From: Hyparrhenia diplandra
Lineage: Eukaryota; Streptophyta; Magnoliopsida; Poales; Poaceae
Length of the DNA: 64,000 nucleotides
Assembly: GCA_015847255.1 (NCBI GenBank)
Contig: JADLZK010009181.1
Span: 62,001 to 126,000 of the forward strand
Direction: 5' to 3'
Part shown: piece by piece, positions 44,601 through 55,086 of the stretch
Position numbering within the stretch: position 1 is the stretch's first letter
Layout of the letters: every line of letters starts with the position of its first letter
Made by a program: the position numbers and the translations under genes
Notes under the pieces: generated by a model
Databases searched by the model: none
What the model was told of the DNA's origin: nothing
Seen by the model: only the letters and a program-made list of their open reading frames with translations

Positions 44601-44700
44601 TTCATTCCATGAAGCTTCGGTTCATTCGACGAAGCCTTGATTCATTCGGTGAAGCCTCGGTTCGTTCGGCGAATCTAGGATTCATTTGGCGAAGCTTCGC
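44601..44700 (+). repeat. 20-bp minisatellite, five copies
   Basis: Five exact-length 20-bp units have the consensus TTCATTCGGCGAAGCTTCGG. Each unit holds a CGAAGCTTCG-like palindrome. Confidence 0.85.
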
Positions 44701-45399
44701 CTAAAGTCTTATTTCCTACAAAATTGGTTAGCGAAATGAAGACGGATTCATTGGGCAATAAGGAACTGTGTTTTGTCAGGTCGTGTTCCCAACAATAATT
44801 TCACGAGAGTTTAGCCTTAACTCTCACGAGAATTCACCGTCATGAAATCAGTTTTTTGGTATTGATGGTTAGGATAATATCACCATGAGAGCAACCACTA
44901 CAGATCTCATCTTAGGCCTCATGCCCTCATCCTGGGCTCTTCATGCATGCATCACTTTGCAAGGTACGCATCTAGGGAAGGAGGACACAGGTTAGAGAAC
45001 AGTAACAGACAAAATGTTTAGTTTGTTGAACAAGTAAACATTTGGTAATGCCCGTAACAGACATCAAACATGGAGTGAATACGCTAAAAATACTCCATGT
45101 TAGACTAGTGTTAAATAAGAAACTCTCTCATTAATCATAACATGTGCAGCGATTAATTAGGTCATTAGCTACAGCCTTGCATATGAGTAGTTAAGTTAGA
45201 GGAGGAGCCGTTAATTGGACTGACCTCGCACACACGGTGCCGTATGCTACGGTTGTTGGGCACTGGATTCCCATTTATTTCTGTTTATCCGATAAGTACT
45301 GAATCCTTGAATTATAACACCTAACAGTACGACTCGCCGTACTATACGCATGTAATTGATCGTTCGTGTGTAGTTTTAGTGCATTCATAATTTTAATTA
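44701..45399. other. No feature recognised
   Basis: Apart from a short inverted pair of CTCTCACGAG / CACGAGAGTT near 44805-44835 I see nothing that I can name. Confidence 0.3.
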
Positions 45400-45641
45400 C
45401 TCTCCGATCCAGTTTATAAGACATTTTACCTGAGTCAAGAGTCAAACTTGATAACCTTTGACTAATAATTTGATCAACCATTTCTAACTATTGTAATACA
45501 AATTTGATATTATTAGATTTTTAATCACATATACTATACGATAATCACAAACAATATAATATAAAATAAATGGATGGTTAAAGTATAATTTACAAGATCG
45601 TAGTATGGTAGACTATGTTTTATAAACTGGACCGGAGTGAG
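45400..45641. mobile_element. Stowaway-type MITE
   Basis: This 242-bp element has ends CTCTCCGATCCAGTTTATAA and, inverted, CTCACTCCGGTCCAGTTTAT, with TA on both sides. These are the ends of Stowaway (Tc1/mariner) MITEs of grasses. No coding capacity. Confidence 0.8.
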
Positions 45642-45649
45642 TAGAAGAG

Positions 45650-46075
45650 ATGGTTCTCTTTTATGACTTGTATAACACAAGGTGCTCAGAATATAGTGAA
45701 ACCTCGGCCCTACAAGTTTTGGACAAATTTGTATTTAAATATAGACTTTGAGAGATATTTTGGTTGAGCTAAGGGATTTATGGGTACAAATCAAAGCGGT
45801 TAATTTATAAGATCTTTTATATTGACAAATGTGGGTATTAAAAGCAAATTTCAGAGTTATTTTAGATTATTTTTTATAATGGCAGAGTTCGATAATTTAG
45901 TGGTTACTTTGCATTATTTTTCATTATAGAATATGTGGGTGATTTGGCTGTAGATTTAGAGATTTGTTTTTGAATTATATTCATTTCATAACGACAACTA
46001 GGTAGTCTAAATGCAATTTTAGAGGTTACTTTTATGTATTATTCATAATGATATAAGTGGGTTATTTTTTAGAAA
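45650..46075. repeat. Diverged repeats of a GTGGGTxATTT motif
   Basis: Units with AAATTTCAGAGTTATTTT, TTAGTGGTTACTTTGC and TTTTAGAGGTTACTTTT recur about every 90-100 bp, with GTGGGTGATTTGG or GTGGGTTATTTT between them. It looks like an old tandem array, perhaps a subterminal part of a DNA transposon. Confidence 0.35.
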
Positions 46076-46078
46076 AAA

Positions 46079-46231
46079 CTTTATTCATTCTAAATTATTA
46101 GTTATTTTATTTTTTTCTTTAGATATATAGCTTTTGACATATATCTAGACACATCACATATATCAAGTGTGTAACAAAAGCTACTTATTAGAAAAGTCAA
46201 AACAACTTATTATGGAATGAAATGGAGGGAG
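46079..46231. mobile_element. Stowaway MITE remnant
   Basis: The right end ATGGAATGAAATGGAGGGAG followed by TA is a typical Stowaway terminus. The left end (CTTTATTCATTCTAAATTATT) is eroded. Confidence 0.65.
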
Positions 46232-46959
46232 TAGAATAGATCCAATGATTATTATAGCGGATGGTAATTAGAGTACATGAAATCAAATTAAAGGCCATAT
46301 ATTCCGGATTATTTTGAAAATTTTAAGGACCTCCTTTTTACCTACGACATCTCGTGGGGATTAAACACGGGCTCCGTTAAAGGCCTCATTAAGATTACAA
46401 TATGATGTCCAATGTGAAATAATACAACTTTTATGCAGTAGACATCCATATATCATTCGAGTAATTATTGGCAATAAATATGAAATTTGACCTTCTCGTC
46501 GAAATACTATTTTTTAAGCATATATAGGAAGTATATAAAACAATCCACGTCCCAATTTTTTATATATAGTTTTTTTTTTTGAAAAGAAGTTTGAATTGAA
46601 ACGGGGGGAAAATATACAATCTGACTATTTTTTTTCATTTTTGTTCATTTTCTATATGTAATTATATATTTTTTTCAATTTTGTTCAAAAAAAATAATTT
46701 GGCTTCCATAGAAACAATCTGACTATTTTTTTCATTTTTGTTTTTCTGTATGGTTTATTTCGTTCTCCTTTGATAATTTTTAATTTGGCTTACATAGAAA
46801 TTACTGACTATTTTTATGTTTTTATTTTTTATATATTTTATTTGGTTTCCCTTTGATATTTTTCAATTTAGCTTACATAGAAATAATATGGCTAATTTTT
46901 TTGTGTTGTTTGACTAGTTTTTTTTTTGGTTTATTTGATCTAGATCCAAGGGTCATGCC
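46232..46959. other. AT-rich stretch with T runs
   Basis: Diverged repeats of TTTTTTCATTTTTGTT and AATTTGGCTTACATAGAAA occur between 46620 and 46900. No gene is seen. Confidence 0.4.
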
Positions 46960-47390
46960 CATCGGGTGTTGCATGCACAAGTGTCTCGATTTTTTATTTG
47001 TCGCCAACTGGGTGTTCTTGTGCCTCCCGTCACTCGAGTGTCACGTCCTGCCGAAACACTCGATCTGGGGGCAGACAGGCCCTTTTTACGAAAACACCGT
47101 TCGAGCAACCACGGAAAAAACATCGCACGACTTCTGCCGCCTCCTCCTTCCCAACAACGGCGAGCTCTCCAGCTGCGACGGCCGCCTTCTGCTCGCCGCC
47201 AATGGCCGGATCTGGTGGCCAGAGTTGCAGACGATCCTCCCCTGGCGCTCCAACCCCTTCTTCCCTAGCGCCCTCTGCTGCCGCTGCTTGCCTTAACGCG
47301 TGCTTCGGTGCACTGGCACATCTTGGTATTTACTCCATGATGTTGGTTGAGGGGGCAAAGAAGAAGCCTGATAGCTGTTCGATGCAATGC
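46960..47390. other. GC-rich island, possible gene fragment
   Basis: A sharp rise in GC is bounded by AT-rich DNA. The plus-strand frames through it are open for 100-147 codons in all three phases, which means none is convincing. It could be a fragment of a host first exon carried by the Helitron-like element that seems to end at 47893. Confidence 0.3.
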
Positions 47391-47861
47391 CTGACTTGAT
47401 AGAACTTAATTAATCATTGGTGCACAAGAAAAGACGTGAAAATTGCTTTCCATGTGGAGCACATATTTTAGTGCTATCTGACGGTAATTTCAATTTATTG
47501 AAACGTTCAGAAATTTGGTTAACGGATTCAACATATATGTTTTGATGCCGAGGTAATGTGTGTATTGTAACTTTAGGTGCAATCCTACTATACCAGATAG
47601 TCAAAGAGGTCTTGGGTCACTGTCATTATGTGGGTGATGCCTTTCCTGTTTTGATGTTATATGCCTGATAGCTGGTTGTTGTTAATTAGCTACTACTCCG
47701 TAAGATCTTAGATACTTGTTTCTTGTATTTTCTTGCTAGCTATACAAATGAACAACTAATTAATATCAATACCAATATCAATGTATGCGATCCCTTTATT
47801 TCGTATGCATTTTTAGATTGTGGTTTCATATTTACATCAATTAAGTTTGTCTTTAATGTGT
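47391..47861. other. No feature recognised
   Basis: Moderately AT-rich sequence with no gene or terminal repeat that I can support. Confidence 0.3.
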
Positions 47862-47893
47862 CCCGTAGCGTTAGCACGGGCAATATACTACTT
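47862..47893 (+). mobile_element. Helitron-like 3' end, decayed
   Basis: The hairpin CCCGT...ACGGG (47862-47880) is followed by CAATATACTACT, close to the CTRR end expected of a Helitron. A matching 5' end beginning TC could not be placed. Confidence 0.3.
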
Positions 47894-49020
47894 TCTATAA
47901 GCTGGAATGAGTTTGCAACTTCTATGTATAAAAATCAAACTTAAGACAAAATAAAATCAATCCTTTAGAGAAGAAGTGATGGTGAATAATGGGATAAATG
48001 TTCTATGCCAATTAAAATGTCCAAACAAACTTTTCTGTAGCATAGAAAGTGACCTTTAGCTCTGTGACAACGCTATCCTTGTTATTACTTGTATATTCCT
48101 TTGGGTATGTGTTGTCCACTAATGCTTTGCAGGAATGAAACAATTAGAGGAGCGAAAGGTCCGAACACAATTCAAAAGAAAGAACAAAAATGATGGCATG
48201 ATAAAAGGGAAAAGAAGGAAGAAGGAGTGCAGTCTAGGAAACAAGATGTTCATGAACAAGGTCAGAGGATTAACCTAGCAAGGCAAACTTCAAGAAGAAG
48301 GAAAGGACCACAAAAAGTATTCCACCCTTCGTCATATGGTGTCATCATGCTCTAATGATAAAGGTAACATCTCAAGGTGAGCGGTCATTATTTTTTCTTG
48401 ATTCTGGTATGCACATAAATAAAGAGTCCAACATGTTTAAGTTACAACTCTGCTTGATCCAACATGATTAACTCAACGTGTTTATCTCTTTAAGCTTGCT
48501 CCCAGCACCACTTTCTTGAGCCCATAGTCTTAACCAAATAAATTGAAAAATAAATGCACATCTTATCTTTAGAAGAGAATAGTCATAGTCATGTAAAGAT
48601 TGATACATTATGTACAGATAGACAATCTTTCCATAGGTTATGCAATTTAATGCTTTCTATCAAATGTGTTCAAATGCTGCATTCATGCTCAATCTTTTGG
48701 TCTTACCGCTGAAGCTAAGACTGAATAAAATACATAAACATCTACTCTATCTTATTAAATGTGCCTAAGATTAGAGAAGAATGAATAAAATTTTGGTTCT
48801 ATTGGTGTTTTTCTACCAGCAGAGCCCATTCACTTGATCTCTACCTTGTCCTCATGAGCAGACACACTTCAAGAAAAATGTAGAGGAGTTTGTCAATTTC
48901 TCAATTCTACAAGTGAAAAGTTCTGAACCTACGGACATGCACACTGACCAAGATGTTGCCAGCTTTCACAGGGCACCACCATCAGAAGCGTCACCATATT
49001 GAACGACTACATCAACATCT

Positions 49021-49042
49021 AGCTTGGGGTAAAGGCACCCCA
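49021..49042 (+). other. Internal purine-tract-like hairpin of element 4
   Basis: AGCTTGGGGTAAAGG with stem TGGGG-CCCCA, about 1.6 kb before the 3' LTR. Confidence 0.5.
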
Positions 49043-50611
49043 TGTATCCAACTAAGTATTTTCTTTCCTTTGTTTTATTTTATTCCTTATGAGTTTTCCT
49101 ATTAGTTAAATACATAGTTATCACTATAGTAGTCTAAAATAATGAAAACAAAATAAAAAGGTGTGTCTAGTGTTGCTTGATTTTGTTTTTAAAGAAGTTG
49201 TTAATGAAGAGGACTCTCTAGATAATCTCTGAGCATGGAAATGATGAATAGTTGCTCTGTTGTAATTCCTTTCAAGTACCTAGTTTTTAGCCTTGAATTC
49301 TCTCGAGTTTTGCATAAAATTGTTTTGATATAAGGATTTACTCTGAACTTGAAACTCGTGGGTAGCATATGCTTGATCTAAGTCTAGGTAATTGACAGAT
49401 ATGATATGAGAAGTCTAAGCTGCTTTTTATCTTGTTCCAAGTGACACTAGAGTTTTAGAGATTTATTTTTTAAAACATAAAAATTATATATGATGAGTTC
49501 CCGTATGTGAGCTTAAATTCCTACCACAACCATACATGTTACTTAGGCTAAGAAAACTTTCATATTTATGCTGCTTGCATTGCATTGAGTTTAGTCAAGC
49601 TTTGTTGACCCTTAGAGACTTGTCATGCTTTTAAAATCAAGATCACGTACACTCTACCCAAATATGCTGCTTCTACACTGGAAGTACGTAAAAACATGCT
49701 TTCTATTTAGATCCACCCAAAAATGTTTTACTCCTACACTGGGAGTTAACACCAAAAACATGCTTGATAGGTTTTCAATCCACCCAGTCAATCACCCCAA
49801 TGCCATTCAATAAATGTTCCAAATCTCTCAAAATTCTATTGCAGAAAGAGGCTTGGCTATATAAAAAAAAGAAGAAAAAAAAAAAGAAGAGGACAAGTGT
49901 TCGAAAAAAGAATAAAAAATTGAAAAAAAAAAGAGTGTACAGCCTAGGTTCTCTCAAGTATTTTCAAATTCCAAAAGAGAGATATGTTTCTTCAAGGAGC
50001 AAAGTAGAATTAGGCTTTCACTCTTACCGCCATATACTCCATATATAGCCACTTCCACCACATATATCCACACACATGCACATCTTGATTTGATTGTATG
50101 ACTCATTTCTCTGGATCTATTATTTGACTTTATAATATATGTTTTGCAAGTATGTATGTGCTGTCTCCATATGCACTATTTCTACACCTATGAGTTCCAC
50201 ATAAGCCTTAGTTATAGGATAAGAGAGAAGGCACAAAATTATTATTCTGCCTTAAGAGAAGAGAGAAGGCACATCATTATTTTTGCCTTGGTAAGGATCC
50301 ACAAATACCACATATGAGAGATTTGAGAGGGTCATACAAAGGAATCTCTGAGTTTTATTTTAAAATTTTGTAAAAACTCTAGAACAATAGTTGGACGAAG
50401 AACTTGAGACATAGTGCTTGACTTGATCTTTCTGTCTTTCAATTGCTCAAGACACAAGTGAAGGCTAAAAAGCCCCATGGTTGAAGGTAATATGGGTAAG
50501 TTTGAAAGTTAGAATAGTTTTTCTAATTCAGAGGAGAATTCCTATTTAACACATATGTACTTTTGAGGCATGAAATCATTATAGCAACTCCTGATCCATT
50601 GCTAAGTTTAG

Positions 50612-50650
50612 CTTTGCTCAGGAACGAGCAAAGGTTAAGCTTGGGGGAGT
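50612..50650 (+). other. Hairpin plus polypurine tract of element 4
   Basis: CTTTGCTC-AGGAAC-GAGCAAAG forms an 8-bp stem. It is followed by GTTAAGCTTGGGGGAGT against the LTR at 50651. Confidence 0.75.
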
Positions 50651-51362
50651 TGTTGATAGTAGTTAACGTCAATTATAAACTATCAACATATCCTACATAT
50701 ACACTTAATTCCATCACCAAACATAGATATAGGGGGTTTAAACTAATAAATTCCATGAGTTTTGGTGAATTTGTGTTTCTGTAGGGTTTATCCAGAAAAC
50801 CGTCTAGGATTTCTCTGGTAATCAACTTTTGATTTCAGTATGCAACACTGTTTATATTATTCTTTTGGTTTATTGCATCTCTTTTGAGTACTTTATTCCT
50901 GCTCTAGAGGGAGTAGAGTATTAATCGGGTGTAAGCATGGTGCTTAGACTTAGGTTAATCGTGGATGTACCCTGCATTTCAGATCGGTGGTAGATCGCGA
51001 ATATGATAGCTACTATATATATGACACTACTATATATATCCTCCGTGTCCACCTCTCGTTTGTAGGCTAGGTAGGACCTGGTTGCTAAGGAGACACATCC
51101 TCTGTTGGTGTCTTTTCTATATGTAATGTCCCCAGTTGAGCAGTAGAAGACATAGCTTACAGAGATTAAAACTAGAAGACCTTGGGGATCTCCTCTACAC
51201 TCCTGACCTTCTTAAATCTTGTTGCTTCTCTAGATTATGTTAGATTGTAGTTAGCCTCACATGTTTTCCTGTGGATACGATACTTAGAGTACTCTGGGTG
51301 AAAGCTACAACGGTATCCGTGCGCTTGCGGATCTTTTCTGTGCACGTTAATTTGTACCAACA
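50651..51362 (+). mobile_element. 3' LTR of element 4, shortened
   Basis: It is 712 bp long, starting TGTTGATAGT with a perfect 9-bp terminal hairpin (50652-50660 with 50679-50687) and ending GTACCAACA. No TATA box is evident, so the upstream part seems deleted. The leader hairpin is at 50932-50946 and the pre-primer-site block at 51268-51332, where the first hairpin is an 8-bp stem with two G-U pairs. Confidence 0.8.
50932..50946 (+). other. LTR leader hairpin (TAAGC / GCTTA)
   Basis: A perfect 5-bp stem with loop ATGGT. Confidence 0.6.
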
Positions 51363-51439
51363 AATGGCACCACCTTCGTCGTTACCATCCCAACCACCAG
51401 CATCACCACCTTGTTCATTGCCAAACTCAAGATCCCTTC

Positions 51440-51700
51440 ATGCGTCATGCGCTGCTGAATGTTGGTCCTGGTAATCTAGGGTTTTGGTGTCGTCTTCTAG
51501 ATCAACGTCGTTAACAACCATTTTGCCATGATGAATCCACAGTGCTTAGTCCTTAACAAATCCTCGTATAATCAAATGTGATCGATGATAGTCTCATCTT
51601 TCCATGCTATATGGTTCTTGCAATCACTACATGGACAAATAATTGAATCCTTACTTTGTTTCAACGTCATTGCAAGCTTCTCCGAGGCTTCAACAAATTT
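51440..51700 (-). pseudogene. CACTA transposase N-terminal domain fragment
   Basis: The minus-strand frame reads KFVEASEKLAMTL, then SIICPCSDCKNHIAW, which fits the Cys-containing transposase-associated domain at the N-terminus of plant CACTA (En/Spm) transposases. A stop near 51575 and frameshifts follow. The rest of the gene is absent because the element is truncated at 51363. Confidence 0.65.
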
Positions 51701-51797
51701 ATCCGCCTCCTAACTTCCACCTTAATGAACCAAACATCCAAAGTTCCTGTGCTAGAACTTTTAGGACAAAAATCAAAGAAAATACATTAGAGGACTA

Positions 51798-51798
51798 A

Positions 51799-51841
<43 letters not shown>
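51798..51841. repeat. AT dinucleotide microsatellite
   Basis: An uninterrupted run of TA repeats of roughly 35-40 bp. Confidence 0.95.
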
Positions 51842-51843
<2 letters not shown>

Positions 51844-51927
51844 AATCAAATAAATTTTTTCTTGTAAGAATATAACTAGCACTTTTATGGAAAACCATTA
51901 TTATTGGTCCTATTAGCAAATATAATT

Positions 51928-52945
51928 ATAGAGTAAATTGCACCCACTATACAACAACTTGTTAAGTAGGTGTAGATTGGTCCAACAACTTGTAATATGC
52001 TCAATCTACTACAGTAACTTATCAGGTGGGTGTGCATTGGTCCAACAAGTTGTAAAGTGCTCAATTTTTGACAATAACTTGTCAAATGAGTGCAAATTGG
52101 TCCAAAATCTTGTAAAATAATCAATTTAGCACAACAGTTTTATAGATGGGTGCATATTAGTTCAAAAATTTGTGTAAAATGCTACACCTATATTCCAAAA
52201 TTACAAATGACAACGTATTAAACAAATCAGATAGCATTCAAATATTCTTCCAACCAATAATTTGTTTGTCAATTGAGTTGCTAATCGTGAATCAACTAGG
52301 TATTTTACTTATTTATTCATTAGTTAAAATTGAATCAAATTTTAGATTTACACAATTAGATTCTTGATAGACTAAACCTGTACATAAGACTTTAAAAATA
52401 TTTTTGAAAAACTGCTAAAAGGTATTAATTGTTAGTACATATTATCAAATTTGATTTTTTTTTTAGCTGAAGTAAATGCATATAATCAAACTTGAAGTCA
52501 ATATTGAATATGAAATTAAAAATTCCTAATCAGAATTTAACTTTTGCATAAAAATTAAAAATAGTTAACAAAGACATAACAATAATTTTCTAAACACCGA
52601 AGGTTCTACTCCTTCTTGAATATGTTACCATCATTACAAGAATATCAATTGTCAAATAATGCACAATAACTTGTTCCGACGTGGATATACTCTTGTCCAT
52701 ATTAGAAATTATATTTTTGTGATAACATTTGGACTGCATCAATTCGGACACTAATTTAAGTATTTTACAGGTTTTTGGACTAGTTTGCACCCAACTATCA
52801 AGGTATTGTATTAGATTGACCATTTTATAACTTATTGTACCAATCTGTACCCACCTATCAAGTTATTGTACTAGATTGAGCATATTACAAGTTATTGGAC
52901 TAATCTGCACCCATCCAACAAGTTGTTGTATGATGGATTTAATTT
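51928..52945. mobile_element. Fold-back element built from units of about 60 bp
   Basis: The left arm (51928-52190) has four diverged units around TTGGTCCAACAACTTGTAAxxTGCTCAAT. The right arm (52735-52945) has the same units in reverse complement. The outer ends read AGTAAATTGCACCCACTATA and its inverted partner. The middle has no coding capacity. The layout fits a Mutator-type fold-back element; I cannot fix the target duplication. Confidence 0.65.
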
Positions 52946-53549
52946 ATATGATGCATATCAACACCCCGCTAGAGAATAATTAATTAATGACCTATGTATC
53001 CATAACTAATGAAATATATATATTTCTTGATTACTGATAAACAATTTGAAAGACAACAATTAGCAATAATTAATATTTTATCCACTATCCTTCATGCAAA
53101 CTTAATCCCAATTCATCAAACAAAAATTTACAAAAATATAATTAATAAAAAACAAACCCTAGATCTAGATCGAGATGTACATGAAACATACAAAAAGTAA
53201 CTAATTGTCCACTAAAATCAAGAAAGATAGACTAAATAAGGGTATGATCTTATTCCCCTACTAAATTTACCCTATTACCTTCAAAACTTTGGTCCAAATT
53301 GCTTCATACATGGATCAAGCACAATAGAAGAGAGAGAAAAGCTAAACTCTATTTAAACACTAACCAACCATTAAAACTTAAAATAAATGTTTGGAATACC
53401 ATTTTCTTACCTTCTACAACCTCCCCACCAAAGGAATTGAGATCAAAACCTCCTCCCCTCAAAAGACCAATTTTTAGGAGGTGCCCAAGGCCTCCCAACC
53501 TTTTTTTCTCGGGTAGGAATGAGTGACCCGAGGAGGAAGAAGGGGGCTG

Positions 53550-53783
53550 CAGCCTATTTACGTGGAGCATTTGTAGGGTCGGCAGGTGATTTAGCTGCCC
53601 CTACAAATCAAACGAAGAGGTGCGATCGGTGAGTAAGCCACCCCTACAAACGGAAATCGACCAATTTGTAGGGGCGGTTTATATCAGTAGCTGCCCCTAC
53701 TGTTCCATTTGTAGGGGTGGCTGGTGATAGAGCCGCCCTACAAAAGAAAGGTGCTATTGCTACAAATCATTTGTGCAGTAGTG
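53550..53783 (-). repeat. CACTA subterminal repeats and terminus
   Basis: ATTTGTAGGGGCGG-like units occur about six times in both directions. The run ends in GCAGTAGTG at 53783, followed by AAA, a possible 3-bp target duplication. Confidence 0.75.
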
Positions 53784-54310
53784 AAATACATCATCCGCAA
53801 ATGATTAAAGTGTTTGATATTATGGAAAAACTTCAAATTACTTCGATGGGAAGAAAAGACAACCTCATTACTAGATGTTATTTCGAAACATAGTTGTATT
53901 TTGGATATAAACAAATGGCTAACTACAGCCCTCCCAGCCCACCACACCCCCACCGCAAATATGATTGGCATAATCTTGCGGTATGTTTGCTGCAAGCCAT
54001 TAGACTCAGTTTGTTTACTGAATTATGTATGGTTGGTGATATCAAAAAAGAAAAAAAATATAAGCATACCATTTAAGAGGACAAATATTCCCCTACCCAG
54101 AACAAATAGAATTACAACATAACCAACCATCAAAGCTACAATTTCTGACTTAAGAAACATAACCGAATCCTAAGATCCATCTTCTCTGCTTAGTGTACGG
54201 TTACCTATATTATTTTTTACACTCTCTGACTTGCAATTTCACCAATCTTACCTATGTGGTAATTCAATTGTGCCAGAACTAGTAAGGCCAAGTATACACA
54301 TGAAAAACAA
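53784..54310. other. No feature recognised
   Basis: A stretch of mixed composition between two transposons. Short frames here carry no recognisable domain. Confidence 0.3.
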
Positions 54311-55083
54311 GAGTTAAATGCACTAGGGGCCCTCGAACTTGTAAGCATGTGTTACATAGGCCCCTAAACTTTGAAAATGTATTTCTGGTCCCCTAAACTT
54401 GTTAAGTGGTACATATAGGACCCTGAACTTTGAAAATGCATTTCTACCCCATGAACTTATCAAGTGGTACACCGCAGGTCCATACTTGCAACACGAACAT
54501 TTTTTGTGGCAATGCTACGTGGCAAAAAAAAATATGCACCAAACCAACCTAAAACCCAACCCGCGTCGCCATCATCGGCGCAGGAGCTGCCTCCACACAG
54601 AGGTATGGTGTGGTATGGTGCTCGCCATCAAGAAGGACCACGAGGGGAGCATCTGTGGCTGGCGGGCGAGGTGGCACGAACCTGGCCACCGGTGATGCTT
54701 CCACATGTATCGCTGGTCGTAGAGCTCGTGCGGACCCGCGGCTCATCACGGCACAAGCTCTGCGACTAGGAGAAGCATCGCAGGCAGCCTGGGTCATATT
54801 TTCTGCGATGTGCAGCTAATACCACCTTACCCTCTAGCCGCTAATGCTCCCCTTGTTGTCATTTTTTCATCACATATCAATGTCACGACAGCAAAAAACG
54901 CTCACGTGGCATGTATGGGCCTGTGGTGTACCATTTAACAAGTTTAGTGTGCCAGAAATGCATTTTTGAAGTTCAGGAGCCTATGTGTACCACTTAACAA
55001 GTTTAGGATGCCAGAAATGCATTTTCAAAGTTTAGGGGCCTATGTGACACACGCTTACAAGTTCATCCCCCAGTGCATTTAAC
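54311..55083. mobile_element. Mutator-type element with long inverted repeats and a GC-rich cargo
   Basis: Arms of about 170 bp begin GAGTTAAATGCACT and, at the right, end AGTGCATTTAACTC. Both contain repeated TAGGGGCCTATGTG/AAATGCATTTCT segments. The middle (54540-54840) is GC-rich with open frames, unlike the arms, so it may be captured gene sequence (a Pack-MULE). I do not recognise the cargo, and no clean 9-bp duplication is visible. Confidence 0.6.
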
Positions 55084-55086
55084 TCA

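Larger units (their letters stand above)
48130..51362 (+). mobile_element. Element 4: 3' part of an Athila-like element
   Basis: Only the 3' non-coding module and the 3' LTR remain. Shared blocks are ATGGAAATGATGAATAGTTG (49239), CTTTCAAGTACCTAG, CTACACTGGAAGTA (49674) and GGACAAGTGTTCG (49889). Its left limit is vague, and no gag or protease is left. The LTR abuts CACTA transposon sequence at 51363. Confidence 0.75.
51363..53783 (-). mobile_element. CACTA transposon, 5' part, minus strand
   Basis: The terminus at 53783 reads CACTACTGCACAAATG on the minus strand. It is followed by subterminal repeats of a TTTGTAGGGGCGGC type (53550-53760) and, 2 kb further in, by the start of the transposase. 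The element is cut at 51363 by the LTR of element 4. A fold-back element (51928-52945) lies inside it. Confidence 0.75.

Noticed and set aside
44601..44700. CRISPR-like array
   Set aside because: The units are directly adjacent with no spacers; it is a minisatellite in a plant genome.
46853..47399. Three overlapping plus-strand frames of 100-147 codons
   Set aside because: All three phases are open through the same GC-rich island, so none can be chosen as coding.
51798..51841. AT repeat as a structural or origin element
   Set aside because: A plain dinucleotide microsatellite with no accompanying signal.
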